64,000 nt of DNA from an uncultured bacterium (GTDB taxonomy: Bacteria > Bacillota > Clostridia > Lachnospirales > Lachnospiraceae), in contig CAJMQE010000010.1 of NCBI GenBank assembly GCA_905215405.1, positions 1-64,000 on the forward strand, written 5' to 3'. The notes below the pieces were generated by a model. It had not been told where the DNA came from and did no database searches. It saw only the letters and a program-made list of their open reading frames with translations. The translations under genes and the position numbers were made by a program. Numbering within the stretch: position 1 is the stretch's first letter; every line of letters starts with the position of its first letter. Shown in pieces: positions 40,710-49,645 of the stretch.

Positions 40710-41512
40710 AACGAAAGTTTTGGAACTGGGTAAAGAACGAGGGCGACTTGTCAGCAGGTGATGTTGATAGGACGCTCTTTTTAGATGGTGAGATTTCAGA
40801 TGAAACCTGGTATGGGGATGAAGTCACACCTAAGTTATTTAAGGATGAGCTGAATGCTGGTAATGGAAATATTACGGTTTGGATTAACAGTCCAGGTGGT
40901 GATGTTTTTGCTGCAGCTCAGATATTTAATATGCTGAAGGATTATAAGGGCAGCGTTACAGTGAAGATTGATAGTCTTGCTGCTTCGGCTGCGTCTGTTA
41001 TTGCTATGGCAGGTGACCATGTTGTGATGTCGCCGGTAGCCATGATGATGATTCACAATCCGGCCATGATTGCTATGGGGGAGAAACGTGATATGGAAAA
41101 AGCAATCAGCATGTTAGGTGAGGTCAAGGAAAGTATCCTGAATGCTTATGAAGGTAAAACCGGCATGAATCGAGTGAAATTATCGCATCTCATGGATGAT
41201 GAGACTTGGTTTAATGCAAAAAAGGCTGTAGAACTTGGATTTGCAGATGAAATCTTGTTTGCAAAAGAAGATAAGAAGCAGGAAAAAGAAAAGACAGAAA
41301 AAGGTGAAGAACCTGACGAGGGCGACAGTGGCGATGGCGGTGATGATGAGGAAAAGGATAAAAAGAAATTTCCATTCCAGCAAAATTCCATGATGTTTTC
41401 ACGCAAAGCTGTTAGTGATTCGTTTTTATCTAAGTTCCCGGAAGAAGAACCGGATAAGAATATGATACCCGTTAACCAATTACAGAAGAGACTAAGTCTC
41501 TTAGCACATTAG
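40706..41512 (+). CDS. ClpP-like head maturation protease
   Basis: 268-aa S14-type prohead protease that trims the capsid delta domain. ITVWINSPGGDVFAAAQIFN and IDSLAASAASVIAMAGDHVV carry the catalytic Ser; MMIHNPAMIAMG carries the His. The C-terminal acidic/Lys stretch may act as scaffold. It sits between portal and capsid, the usual order. Confidence 0.94.
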   Translation: MKRKFWNWVKNEGDLSAGDVDRTLFLDGEISDETWYGDEVTPKLFKDELNAGNGNITVWINSPGGDVFAAAQIFNMLKDYKGSVTVKIDSLAASAASVIAMAGDHVVMSPVAMMMIHNPAMIAMGEKRDMEKAISMLGEVKESILNAYEGKTGMNRVKLSHLMDDETWFNAKKAVELGFADEILFAKEDKKQEKEKTEKGEEPDEGDSGDGGDDEEKDKKKFPFQQNSMMFSRKAVSDSFLSKFPEEEPDKNMIPVNQLQKRLSLLAH

Positions 41513-41524
41513 GAGGATTTTATT

Positions 41525-42733
41525 ATGAGTCAGATTTTAGATTTAAGAGAAAAGAGAGCAAAGGCATGGGAGGCTGCGAAAGCGTTCTTAGATGCCAAAG
41601 GTAAGGATGGCAGTTTTGTATCTGGTGAAGATGCAGCCACATACGATAAGATGGAAGCAGATGTCATGGACCTGGGAAAACAGATTGATAGATTAGAACG
41701 TCAGTCAGCGATTGAAGCAGAAATGCAGAAAGCAACAAGTACACCGATTATGAATAAGCCTTCTACCGGTCAGACAGATGAAGGGAAAGCTGGAAGAGCA
41801 ACAGACGAATATAAGAGAGCGTTTTGGAATGGTATGAGAAATAAATTATCATATGAAGTCCAGAACGCTCTTTCTATTGGTACAGATTCAGAAGGTGGGT
41901 ACTTGGTTCCTGATGAATATGAAAAGAAGTTAGTACAGGCCTTAGAGGACCAGGTGTTCTTCAGAAGTCTTGCTACTGTTATTAAGACTTCAAGTGGTGA
42001 TCGCAAAATTCCGATTGTAACTTCTAAGGGTGAAGCAGCATGGATTGATGAAGGTGGTCAGTTCCCTGAATCAGATGACAGTTTTGGACAGACTTCTATT
42101 AGCGCGTACAAGCTGGCAACTATGATTAAGGTTTCTGATGAGCTTCTTAATGACAGTGTATTCAATGTTGAATCTTATATCTCTAACGAGTTTGGACGTC
42201 GTATTGGTACAAAGGAAGAGGAAGCATTCTTTGTTGGTGATGGTAAAGGAAAACCTATCGGTATCTTTAATGCCACAGGCGGAGCTGAGACTGGTATTAC
42301 TGCAAATACAGTCTCTATTACATTTGATGATGTGATGGATTTGTATTACAGCTTAAGAGCACCATATCGTAATAAAGCTTCCTGGTTACTCAATGACTCC
42401 ACAGTCAAGGCAATCAGAAAGTTAAAGGATGGTAATGGAAATTATATCTGGCAGCCATCTGTAAGAGAAGGCGAACCAGATAGAATCTTAAACCGTCCAT
42501 ATAGAACATCCATCTACGTTCCAGAGCTTGCTGCTGGTAATAGAGTAATGTCCTTTGGAGATTATTCTCATTATTGGATTGCTGATCGCCAGGGACGTAG
42601 CTTCAAGAGATTAAATGAGCTCTTTGCCACAACAGGCCAGGTTGGTTTTTTAGCATCTGAACGTGTTGATGGTAAGTTAATTCTTTCAGAGGCGGTTAAG
42701 ACACTCGATATCAAAGCAAAGGCGACAGCCTAA
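41525..42733 (+). CDS. major capsid protein (HK97 fold)
   Basis: 402-aa capsid precursor. Residues 1-90 are a coiled delta/scaffold domain (LREKRAKAWEAAKAFLDAKG) removed by the protease. The mature shell protein follows (GTDSEGGYLVPDEYEKKLVQ, SYISNEFGRRIGTKEEEAFF, YRTSIYVPEL). AGGAGGATTTT precedes the ATG. Confidence 0.95.
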   Translation: MSQILDLREKRAKAWEAAKAFLDAKGKDGSFVSGEDAATYDKMEADVMDLGKQIDRLERQSAIEAEMQKATSTPIMNKPSTGQTDEGKAGRATDEYKRAFWNGMRNKLSYEVQNALSIGTDSEGGYLVPDEYEKKLVQALEDQVFFRSLATVIKTSSGDRKIPIVTSKGEAAWIDEGGQFPESDDSFGQTSISAYKLATMIKVSDELLNDSVFNVESYISNEFGRRIGTKEEEAFFVGDGKGKPIGIFNATGGAETGITANTVSITFDDVMDLYYSLRAPYRNKASWLLNDSTVKAIRKLKDGNGNYIWQPSVREGEPDRILNRPYRTSIYVPELAAGNRVMSFGDYSHYWIADRQGRSFKRLNELFATTGQVGFLASERVDGKLILSEAVKTLDIKAKATA

Positions 42734-42835
42734 TACAGGCACCTAATACAAGCCTCCTACCACAAAGGTTTATACCATGTTTACTCTATACAAAGGTGAA
42801 AATGGTTGATATGATTGTGGCATGGAGGTGATGGG

Positions 42836-43090
42836 ATGCTGGTAGCTGAAAATATTAGAGACGCGTTGGAAGATTATCTGAAGCAGCAGAAAAAAGCAGG
42901 AAATAAATACTGCGTGTTATCTGCAAGGGACATCAATCAGATTTTTGAAATATCCAAAAATTATGGAAATCCAAGATATAGACAAATTGGGAGAGCAATG
43001 TCGATGGTTCGTTTTTATTCTGCAACATGGATTGAAGGAGAGCTGGGGCATGCTGATTTTACAGTAGAATATAAATTGAAATGGTTTTGA
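42836..43090 (+). CDS. small hypothetical between capsid and connector
   Basis: 84-aa protein (AENIRDALEDYLKQQKKAGN, INQIFEISKNYGNPRYRQIG) with a winged-helix look. ATG 42836 follows GGAGGTGATGGG; a TTG at 42815 lies before that site. It is not a usual head gene and is followed by a hairpin, so it may be a regulator or moron. Confidence 0.55.
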   Translation: MLVAENIRDALEDYLKQQKKAGNKYCVLSARDINQIFEISKNYGNPRYRQIGRAMSMVRFYSATWIEGELGHADFTVEYKLKWF

Positions 43091-43092
43091 TA

Positions 43093-43126
43093 AGGGCTTG
43101 TGTGCATTGGCATGCAGGTCCTTTTT
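43093..43126 (+). terminator. hairpin with T run after the small gene
   Basis: AAGGGCTTGTGTGCAT pairs imperfectly with ATGCAGGTCCTT, then TTTTTT. Probably an attenuator inside the late operon. Confidence 0.55.
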
Positions 43127-43141
43127 TGAAGGGAGGAAGTC

Positions 43142-43417
43142 ATGCTTGTAACACTTGATGAAGCAAAAGTATATCTGCGTGTGGATAGCGCCGATGAAGA
43201 TGAGCTTATAAAGCAGTTGCTTCAAACCAGCGAGTATCTGATTGCAGATATTATTCGTGTGCCAGTCAAAGAGCTGGCTTCTCGACCTACTGTGGCAAGA
43301 ACAGCAGAATATTATGCAATCGGATATTTATATGAACACAGGGAAGAAGCTGATCACAAAGATTTGACGGAAACATTAAGGAACCTCCTCTTTGGTATAC
43401 GAGAGGAGGTCTTTTAA
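43142..43417 (+). CDS. head-tail connector (gp6-like)
   Basis: 91-aa helical adaptor (MLVTLDEAKVYLRVDSADED, ELIKQLLQTSEYLIADII) of the HK97 gp6/DNA-packaging family that docks below the portal. GGAGGAAGTC precedes the ATG; its stop overlaps the next start by one base. Confidence 0.88.
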   Translation: MLVTLDEAKVYLRVDSADEDELIKQLLQTSEYLIADIIRVPVKELASRPTVARTAEYYAIGYLYEHREEADHKDLTETLRNLLFGIREEVF

Positions 43418-43746
43418 TGATTTCAGAAATGCGTGAACGTATCACGATACAAAAAAGTTATAGTGACACTGATAAGAATGGAAATCATGTTCTTTATTGG
43501 AAGGATTATTATTCCTGTGCCGCTTACGTAAATAATCTGTCTGGCAAAGAATACTGGGCTGCGGCTCAGGTCAATGCGCAGACAGATATTTATTTTGTTG
43601 TTCGGTATTGTAGTGAGCTAAAAGATATTAGTTCAGACCAGTATCGAATTATATTTCGGCAACAAATCTATAACATCACATTTGTAGATAATGTTCAGTA
43701 TGAAAATAAGACATTGAAGTTGCGAACTTCTCAGGTAAAGAGGTGA
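43417..43746 (+). CDS. head-tail adaptor/head closure protein
   Basis: 109-aa SPP1 gp16-like head closure protein (MRERITIQKSYSDTDKNGNH, WKDYYSCAAYVNNLSGKEYW). It seals the portal after packaging. Position and pattern agree. Confidence 0.87.
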   Translation: MISEMRERITIQKSYSDTDKNGNHVLYWKDYYSCAAYVNNLSGKEYWAAAQVNAQTDIYFVVRYCSELKDISSDQYRIIFRQQIYNITFVDNVQYENKTLKLRTSQVKR

Positions 43747-43750
43747 TGGA

Positions 43751-44134
43751 ATGGCAAGAGCAACAACGATTGATAATTTGGCAAATGAAATCATGAGTGG
43801 ACTTACAGAATATGCAAACCTGGCAACAGGAACCTTGAAGCAGAGTGTTACAGATGCCAGTAAAGTGGTGAAGAAAGAAATCCAGTCAGGGGCACCAGTA
43901 AGAACGGGAGCCTATAAAAAGAGCTGGGCCACAAAGAAAACTGCAGAGACCAGTAATTCTCTCACGATGGTGGTTCATTCCAAAAACCGTTATCAAATCG
44001 CACACCTTTTGGAACATGGACATGCAAAACGGGGTGGAGGTCGTGTTGCTGCAATTCCTCATATTGCACCGGCGGAGCAGGCAGGAGAATTGAAACTTAC
44101 CCAGGAAATAGAAAGGGGACTGAACAAGTTATGA
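43751..44134 (+). CDS. HK97 gp10-like tail-joining protein
   Basis: 127-aa protein (VVKKEIQSGAPVRTGAYKKS, WATKKTAETSNSLTMVVHSK, YQIAHLLEHGHAKRGGGRV) matching the HK97 gp10 family. Overlaps the next gene by 4 nt. Confidence 0.9.
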   Translation: MARATTIDNLANEIMSGLTEYANLATGTLKQSVTDASKVVKKEIQSGAPVRTGAYKKSWATKKTAETSNSLTMVVHSKNRYQIAHLLEHGHAKRGGGRVAAIPHIAPAEQAGELKLTQEIERGLNKL

Positions 44135-44448
44135 CACATGCAGATGTTATGGAAATGATGAAAGAGTTAAAACTGCCATTTGCTTATGATCACTTTGTGG
44201 AGGGGGAATCGCCGGATCCGCCATTTGTGGTTTTCTTATATCCTGGCAGTGATAACTTTGCTGCAGATGGCAAGGTGTACTACAAAGTGAATCGATTAAA
44301 TATAGAGCTTTACACTGATTTAAAAGATGTGGAGCTTGAAGAACAAGTAGAAGCTGTGCTCGATGGACATGGCATTTTTTATGAAAAGAGCGAAGTATGG
44401 ATTGAATCTGAAAATCTGTATGAGGTGCTTTATCAAATGGAGGTATAG
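44131..44448 (+). CDS. tail terminator/completion protein
   Basis: 105-aa protein (AYDHFVEGESPDPPFVVFLY, YYKVNRLNIELYTDLKDVEL) of the minor-tail/tail-terminator class that caps the tail tube and joins it to the head. Call rests on position and general pattern. Confidence 0.72.
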   Translation: MTHADVMEMMKELKLPFAYDHFVEGESPDPPFVVFLYPGSDNFAADGKVYYKVNRLNIELYTDLKDVELEEQVEAVLDGHGIFYEKSEVWIESENLYEVLYQMEV

Positions 44449-44452
44449 AAAG

Positions 44453-45079
44453 ATGGCTAATAAAAATAAAGTCAAATTTAATATTTGTAACGTTCATTAT
44501 GCACCGATTACCATTGCAGAAGATGGAAGCGTTACATTTGCAACACCAGTGGCGATGCCTGGTGCAGTATCAATTAGTATGGATCCAACAGGAGAACCGG
44601 AGTCCTTTTATGCGGATGGTATTGAATATTACACCATCAACAATAATCAGGGTTATGAGGGAGATCTTGAACTTGCAATGATCCCAGAAGATTTCAGAAC
44701 AGATATTTTAAAGGAAGAAGCCGACGCCAATAAGGTGTTAGTAGAAAATGCAAATAGTGAGACCGGCAATTTTGCATTACTTTTCGAATTTGATGGTGAT
44801 GTAAAGAAGATTCGTCACGTTATGTATAACTGTTCGGCTTCTCGTCCTACCATTGAGTCAAAAACTAATGAGGAAGATAAGGAAGTACAGACAGAAACAC
44901 TTACTGTAAAAGCAAGACCTATGGCCAGTGGTTATGTAAAAGCAAAAACAGGTGATAGCACAACAGATACTGTTTATAACGATTGGTATAAGAGTGTATA
45001 CCAGCCGGCTGCTGAAGTTGCGGTTGCAAAGACAACGTCTACAACAACTACTTCGACCAGTAGTACAGCAAGTAAGTAG
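44453..45079 (+). CDS. major tail tube protein
   Basis: 208-aa tube protein (VKFNICNVHYAPITIAEDGS, VAMPGAVSISMDPTGEPESF, ADGIEYYTINNNQGYEGDLE) ending in a Thr/Ser-rich tail. ATG 44453 is used; the longer frame from 44363 lies within the previous gene. Stacks of hexamers form the tail tube. Confidence 0.9.
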   Translation: MANKNKVKFNICNVHYAPITIAEDGSVTFATPVAMPGAVSISMDPTGEPESFYADGIEYYTINNNQGYEGDLELAMIPEDFRTDILKEEADANKVLVENANSETGNFALLFEFDGDVKKIRHVMYNCSASRPTIESKTNEEDKEVQTETLTVKARPMASGYVKAKTGDSTTDTVYNDWYKSVYQPAAEVAVAKTTSTTTTSTSSTASK

Positions 45080-45096
45080 TCAGGAGGTAGGAAAGG

Positions 45097-45474
45097 ATGA
45101 GTATTGTAAAGAAAATCACTATTGATGACAAGGAGGTAGCGTTCAAAGCGAGCGCTGCCATTCCTCGTATTTATAGACTTAAGTTTCAGAGAGATATCTA
45201 TAAGGATTTGCATTCTTTGGAGAAAGCCCTGGGGGATAGCGAAGAAGATAACTCAAACCTTGATTTGTTTAGTCTTGAGATGTTCGAGAATATCGCTTAT
45301 ATCATGGCAAAGCATGCGGATGGTACAATCCCGGATACGCCGGAAGAGTGGCTTGATGATTTTAATACATTTTCCATTTATCAGGTTTTACCTCAGCTCA
45401 TTGAGTTATGGGGCCTGAATGTGAAAACAGATGTAGAGGCTAAAAAAAACTTCGCCCAACTGAGCGCGAAATGA
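45097..45474 (+). CDS. tail assembly chaperone, short (gpG-like) form
   Basis: 125-aa chaperone (VKKITIDDKEVAFKASAAIP, RIYRLKFQRDIYKDLHSLEK) that holds the tape measure during tail assembly. AGGAGGTAGGAAAGG precedes the ATG. It ends shortly after a slippery site from which a longer form is made. Confidence 0.9.
   Translation: MSIVKKITIDDKEVAFKASAAIPRIYRLKFQRDIYKDLHSLEKALGDSEEDNSNLDLFSLEMFENIAYIMAKHADGTIPDTPEEWLDDFNTFSIYQVLPQLIELWGLNVKTDVEAKKNFAQLSAK
45444..45450 (+). promoter_or_regulatory. programmed -1 ribosomal frameshift site
   Basis: Slippery heptamer A AAA AAC, in the correct phase of the chaperone frame (GCT AAA AAA AAC), 24 nt before the zero-frame stop. Same heptamer class as other siphophage G/GT chaperone pairs. 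Confidence 0.85.
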
Positions 45475-45635
45475 CAACGCCGCTGTTCATGCTTAGGTGT
45501 GTACAGTTAGGGATAAGTATCCGAGATTTGGACTTGCTTTCAATTGGAATGATTAATGACATGTTTGCGGAAAGTAGAAATGATGAATGTAAGTACGCGA
45601 CACTGGCAACACAGGAGGATTTCGACAAATTTTGA
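45450..45635 (+). CDS. GT extension of the tail assembly chaperone (frameshift product)
   Basis: Reading on in the -1 frame from 45450 gives 61 residues (LRPTEREMTTPLFMLRCVQL, GISIRDLDLLSIGMINDMFA, TLATQEDFDKF), the typical T-domain of Firmicute phage chaperones. The fused GT protein is about 179 aa. The extension binds the tail tube protein. No convincing own start codon and site, which supports frameshifting. Confidence 0.85.
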   Translation, partial: LRPTEREMTTPLFMLRCVQLGISIRDLDLLSIGMINDMFAESRNDECKYATLATQEDFDKF

Positions 45636-45722
45636 CAAATTATTCTGGAGAATCCAGAATTGATTGCAAAGAAAACGGTGCCTGCTTTATAGTTTCTTAT
45701 CATGTAAAAGGAGGAAGTCTTA

Positions 45723-45902
45723 ATGGATGAAGAACTAGAGCAGGTACTTTATTGTTCAGTTATAGATCTATGTGCCATGAGAGATTTTATGAGAGAGATT
45801 TCAAAGAGGATGGCCGGAGAAGAACTGGATAGCGATTATCTTTTGATATTCGCAAACAGCCTAGATGTTTCAATCGGGCGAATAACAAAATACTTAGAAT
45901 AA
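45723..45902 (+). CDS. small protein with Spo0E-like pattern
   Basis: 59-aa helical protein (MDEELEQVLYCSVIDLCAMR, DYLLIFANSLDVSIGRITKY). The two-helix layout and the SLDxxI...Y segment resemble Spo0E-family aspartyl-phosphate phosphatases, which remove phosphate from Spo0A-type regulators. GGAGGAAGTC precedes ATG 45723 and a terminator follows at once. Between chaperone and tape measure it is not a normal tail gene. The Spo0E reading is tentative; it could be another tail chaperone fragment. Confidence 0.5.
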   Translation: MDEELEQVLYCSVIDLCAMRDFMREISKRMAGEELDSDYLLIFANSLDVSIGRITKYLE

Positions 45903-45906
45903 TTCA

Positions 45907-45935
45907 TGCATCTACCATAGTGTAGGTGCATTTTT
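45907..45935 (+). terminator. terminator ahead of the tape measure gene
   Basis: TGCATCTAC/GTAGGTGCA, 9-bp stem with a six-base loop, then TTTTT. Confidence 0.85.
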
Positions 45936-45955
45936 CGTATATGGAGGTGAGAAGC

Positions 45956-48874
45956 GTGGCAAGTAGAATACAGGGAATCACAGTTGAAATTGGTGGTGAT
46001 ACTACCAAATTGCAGACTGCATTAAAAAGTGTCAATGGTTCCATTAAGTCTACACAACAGCAACTCAAGGATGTGAACTCGCTTCTTAAACTGGATCCAG
46101 GGAATACAGAGCTTCTTGCTCAGAAGCAGAAGTTGTTATCAGAGGCAGTTGGGGAAACAAAAGAGAAACTTGCCGCCTTAAAAACTGCTGCTGAGCAGGC
46201 AAATACTGCATTGGAAAATGGAGAGATTAGTCAGTCTCAGTATGATGCTTTACAAAGAGAGATTATTGAGACAGAGCAGGATTTAAAGAAGCTGGAAACG
46301 CAGGCGAATCAGTCTGCAACTGCCTTACAAAAAATAGCTGCTACCGGTGAACAGTTAAAAACAGTGGGAGATAATATTTCCTCTGCTGGCGAGAAGATGC
46401 TTCCGGCTACTGCCGCGGTTGCTGGACTTGGGACTGCCGCAGTAACGACAGCAGCAAACTTCGAATCTTCTATGTCGCAGGTTCAGGCGACAATGGGAAT
46501 TACAAAGGACTCTATGTCGACTGTGAATGGACAGTCTGTAAATACAATGAATACATTGTCTGAGCTTGCAAAGAAGATGGGTTCAGAGACTGCATTTTCT
46601 GCTTCAGAGTGCGCGGAAGCATTAAATTACTTAGCTCTTGCCGGTTATGATACTGAGCAGATGTGTAATACTTTACCGACTGTTCTTAATCTGGCTGCCG
46701 CTGGTGGAATAGACCTTGCTTCAGCATCGGATATGGTTACTGATGCAATGTCAGCTCTTGGTATGGGAGTTGATGAAGCTGAAACAATGGTTGACCAGAT
46801 GGCAAAGACAGCATCATCTACAAACACTTCTGTAGCGCAGTTGGGAGAAGGTATTCTTACAATTGGTGCGACAGCAAAGTCTGTAAAGGGTGGTACAGCA
46901 GAGTTAAATACTGCACTTGGTATCCTTGCAAACAATGGTATCAAGGGCGCAGAAGGTGGTACGCATCTTCGAAACATTATCCTTTCATTGCAAAACCCAA
47001 CTGATAAGGCCGCCGATACAATGGAGGCGTTAGGACTTCAAGTTTATGACTCGCAGGGAAACATGCGGTCCATGAATGATATTTTAGGGGACCTTAATAA
47101 GAGCATGGAAGGAATGACCTCCGAGGAGAAGGCCAACATTGTAAGTAAGATTTTCAACAAAACAGATTTGTCGTCTGTAAATGCATTACTTGCAAATACT
47201 GGTGATACCTGGGATGATTTACAACAATCCATTACAAATAGTGGTGGTGCTGCGCAGCAAATGGCTGATACGCAGCTTGATAATTTACAAGGACAGCTTA
47301 CTATTCTGAAATCCGCGCTGGAAGGCTTAGCGATTTCGTTTGGGGAATTATTAATGCCTGCAATCAAGTCGATTGTCACTGCAGTGCAGGGCTTTGTTGA
47401 TAAATTGAACAGTATGGATGAGGGCACCAAGAAGGTAATTGTTACCATAGCTCTTATTGTGGCCGCGATTGGTCCGGTGCTAATTGTTATCGGTAAGGTA
47501 ATCAGTGCAGTTGGTACGATAATGACCATCGTTCCTAAGATTGCCGGAGTAATCAATACGGTAAAGACTGCTTTTATGGCACTTAATACAACAATGCTTG
47601 CAAATCCAATATTTCTTATTATCGCAGCAATCGCAGCTTTGGTGGCTGCGTTTATTTATTTATGGAATAACTGTGATGGCTTTAGGCAGTTTTGGATTGA
47701 CTTATGGGAGAATGTAAAGCAGGTAGCAATTACAGTATGGAATGCTATCAAAGCGTTCTTTTCACAGGTATGGGAAGCAATCAAGACGATTTTCTCAACT
47801 GTGTTTGAGGTAATCAAAACGCTGGTAACGACCTACTTCAACTTGTATAAGACAATTATTGAAACGGTAATCAATGTGATAAAGACGGTAATCACCACAG
47901 TGTGGAATGCCATCAAGGGAGTTTTTACTACAGTATTCAATGTAATAAAAACGATTGTCACCACCTATTTCAATATTTATAAGACGATTATTCAGACGGT
48001 TCTTACGGTTATCCAGACCGTCATTACCACAGTGTGGAATACCATCAAGACGGTAGTTACCACAGTAATGAATGCGATTAAGACAGTATTCACTACGATT
48101 TGGAATGCAATCAAAACCATCATTGGAGCAGTTGTCAGTGGAATTAAGGCACTGATTACCGGAGACTTCCAGGGGGTAAAGAATGCAATCACCACCATTA
48201 TGAATACCATAAAGAGCACTATATCTACGATTTGGAATACGATCAAATCAACGATATCCACTGTTCTTGGAGCAATCAAAAGTGCGGTTACTTCTGTATT
48301 CAGTGGTATTGTGAATGCGATTAAAAATGCTATGAGTAATGTCTTAAGTGCTGTGAAAAATGGTTTTTCCAATGTGAAGAATCACATCACAGGGCTTGCT
48401 TCTCAGGCGGTTACCTGGGGAAAAGACCTTGTTATGGGAATCGTAAATGGTATCAAGAGCTGTATTGGTGCAGTTGGAGATGCAGTTAAGAGTGTAGCTG
48501 ACAAGATTAAGTCATTCCTGCATTTCTCCGTGCCGGATGAAGGACCATTGACGGATTATGAATCCTGGATGCCAGATTTTATGAGTGGTCTTGCAAAAGG
48601 AATCGAACAGAGTAAAGGAATGGTTGCAAAAGCGGTGGAGGGATTAGCCAGTGATATGGTCATTAATCCACGTGCAATGGTAACGGGAAGTTATGTAGCA
48701 ACTGAAGGAGATGCAGATTGTTCTGCTACAGATAATAAATCTGGAAGTTATGTCAATGGACCACTGATCCAGGTGAATGAAATGACAGTCCGAAGCGATG
48801 ATGATATTCGTCGTATTTCGCAGGAACTAAATACAATGATGAAAGCGGGACGGAGAGCCAGAGGTCTGGTATAG
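45956..48874 (+). CDS. tail tape measure protein
   Basis: 972-aa protein that sets tail length and is ejected with DNA. Coiled coil at residues 1-130; a TP901-type domain (about 150-430: FESSMSQVQATMGITKDSMS, TDAMSALGMGVDEAETMVDQ); transmembrane segments around VIVTIALIVAAIGPVLIVIG and PIFLIIAAIAALVAAFIYLW; then about 250 residues of imperfect 11-residue repeats of the type TTVWNAIKTVF. Start is GTG 45956, 6 nt after GGAGGTG; an earlier in-frame ATG lies in the terminator. Confidence 0.94.
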   Translation: MASRIQGITVEIGGDTTKLQTALKSVNGSIKSTQQQLKDVNSLLKLDPGNTELLAQKQKLLSEAVGETKEKLAALKTAAEQANTALENGEISQSQYDALQREIIETEQDLKKLETQANQSATALQKIAATGEQLKTVGDNISSAGEKMLPATAAVAGLGTAAVTTAANFESSMSQVQATMGITKDSMSTVNGQSVNTMNTLSELAKKMGSETAFSASECAEALNYLALAGYDTEQMCNTLPTVLNLAAAGGIDLASASDMVTDAMSALGMGVDEAETMVDQMAKTASSTNTSVAQLGEGILTIGATAKSVKGGTAELNTALGILANNGIKGAEGGTHLRNIILSLQNPTDKAADTMEALGLQVYDSQGNMRSMNDILGDLNKSMEGMTSEEKANIVSKIFNKTDLSSVNALLANTGDTWDDLQQSITNSGGAAQQMADTQLDNLQGQLTILKSALEGLAISFGELLMPAIKSIVTAVQGFVDKLNSMDEGTKKVIVTIALIVAAIGPVLIVIGKVISAVGTIMTIVPKIAGVINTVKTAFMALNTTMLANPIFLIIAAIAALVAAFIYLWNNCDGFRQFWIDLWENVKQVAITVWNAIKAFFSQVWEAIKTIFSTVFEVIKTLVTTYFNLYKTIIETVINVIKTVITTVWNAIKGVFTTVFNVIKTIVTTYFNIYKTIIQTVLTVIQTVITTVWNTIKTVVTTVMNAIKTVFTTIWNAIKTIIGAVVSGIKALITGDFQGVKNAITTIMNTIKSTISTIWNTIKSTISTVLGAIKSAVTSVFSGIVNAIKNAMSNVLSAVKNGFSNVKNHITGLASQAVTWGKDLVMGIVNGIKSCIGAVGDAVKSVADKIKSFLHFSVPDEGPLTDYESWMPDFMSGLAKGIEQSKGMVAKAVEGLASDMVINPRAMVTGSYVATEGDADCSATDNKSGSYVNGPLIQVNEMTVRSDDDIRRISQELNTMMKAGRRARGLV

Positions 48875-48882
48875 GAGGAAGT

Positions 48883-49635
48883 ATGGGATTTAGATTTGAT
48901 GGAATCTCATCAGATGCGATGGGAATTAAAACACGAATGGATACAGAAAGTAGAATACCTGATTTAAGAAATCAAACGGAGAAGATTTCCGGAAAGCATG
49001 GAATCTATGATTTTGGGGAGACATTTTCAGAGCGTATCATAGAGATCACATGTTTTATTCCGCCAGGGAATACAGAGAGAGAGTTATTAACAGTCAAGGA
49101 TAACTTGGCAGGATGGCTTAATCCAGATAAGGGACTTTGCCCCCTTATTCTTGATAGTGAGCCAGATCGTGTTTATTATGCCAGGATAAGTGATGGACTG
49201 GTATATGAGCGAATGGTACGAACGACTGGAACATTTGATCTTACATTTTTTTGTCCGGATCCATTTGCTTATGCTTTAGAGGATGAGGTGTTTTCTCTGA
49301 ATCAATCTGGAGATATTACGAGAATAAAGGGAAATTGTGATAGCTTGCCAGTACTAGAAGTAGTTGGAAGTCTACTTGATACATCGCAGCAGATTCGCAT
49401 TGGAATCAATGATGAGGTAATGGAAGTTTGCGGTCCGCTTGGTGCAAGTGACGTACTTGTAGTTGATACGAGTGATATGACAGTTACTTTGAAGCAGTCA
49501 GGAGAAAATGCTCTTCATAATTTGTCGAATTTTGTATTTCCACCTTTACGCAAAGGAACAAACACGATCACGATTGGTGTAACTGGAGGTTCCTTTGCAG
49601 AGCTTACGGTACGTGCCAGAAGCAGATGGCTGTAG
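48883..49635 (+). CDS. distal tail protein (Dit)
   Basis: 250-aa Dit (MGFRFDGISSDAMGIKTRMD, RIIEITCFIPPGNTERELLT, LTFFCPDPFAYALEDEVFSL), the hexameric hub connecting tube and baseplate. GGAGGAAGT precedes the ATG. Confidence 0.9.
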   Translation: MGFRFDGISSDAMGIKTRMDTESRIPDLRNQTEKISGKHGIYDFGETFSERIIEITCFIPPGNTERELLTVKDNLAGWLNPDKGLCPLILDSEPDRVYYARISDGLVYERMVRTTGTFDLTFFCPDPFAYALEDEVFSLNQSGDITRIKGNCDSLPVLEVVGSLLDTSQQIRIGINDEVMEVCGPLGASDVLVVDTSDMTVTLKQSGENALHNLSNFVFPPLRKGTNTITIGVTGGSFAELTVRARSRWL

Positions 49636-49645
49636 GAGGTGTGGT

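Noticed and set aside
47992..48372. Reverse frames inside the tape measure gene
   Set aside because: Mirror image of the 11-residue repeats; no start signal.
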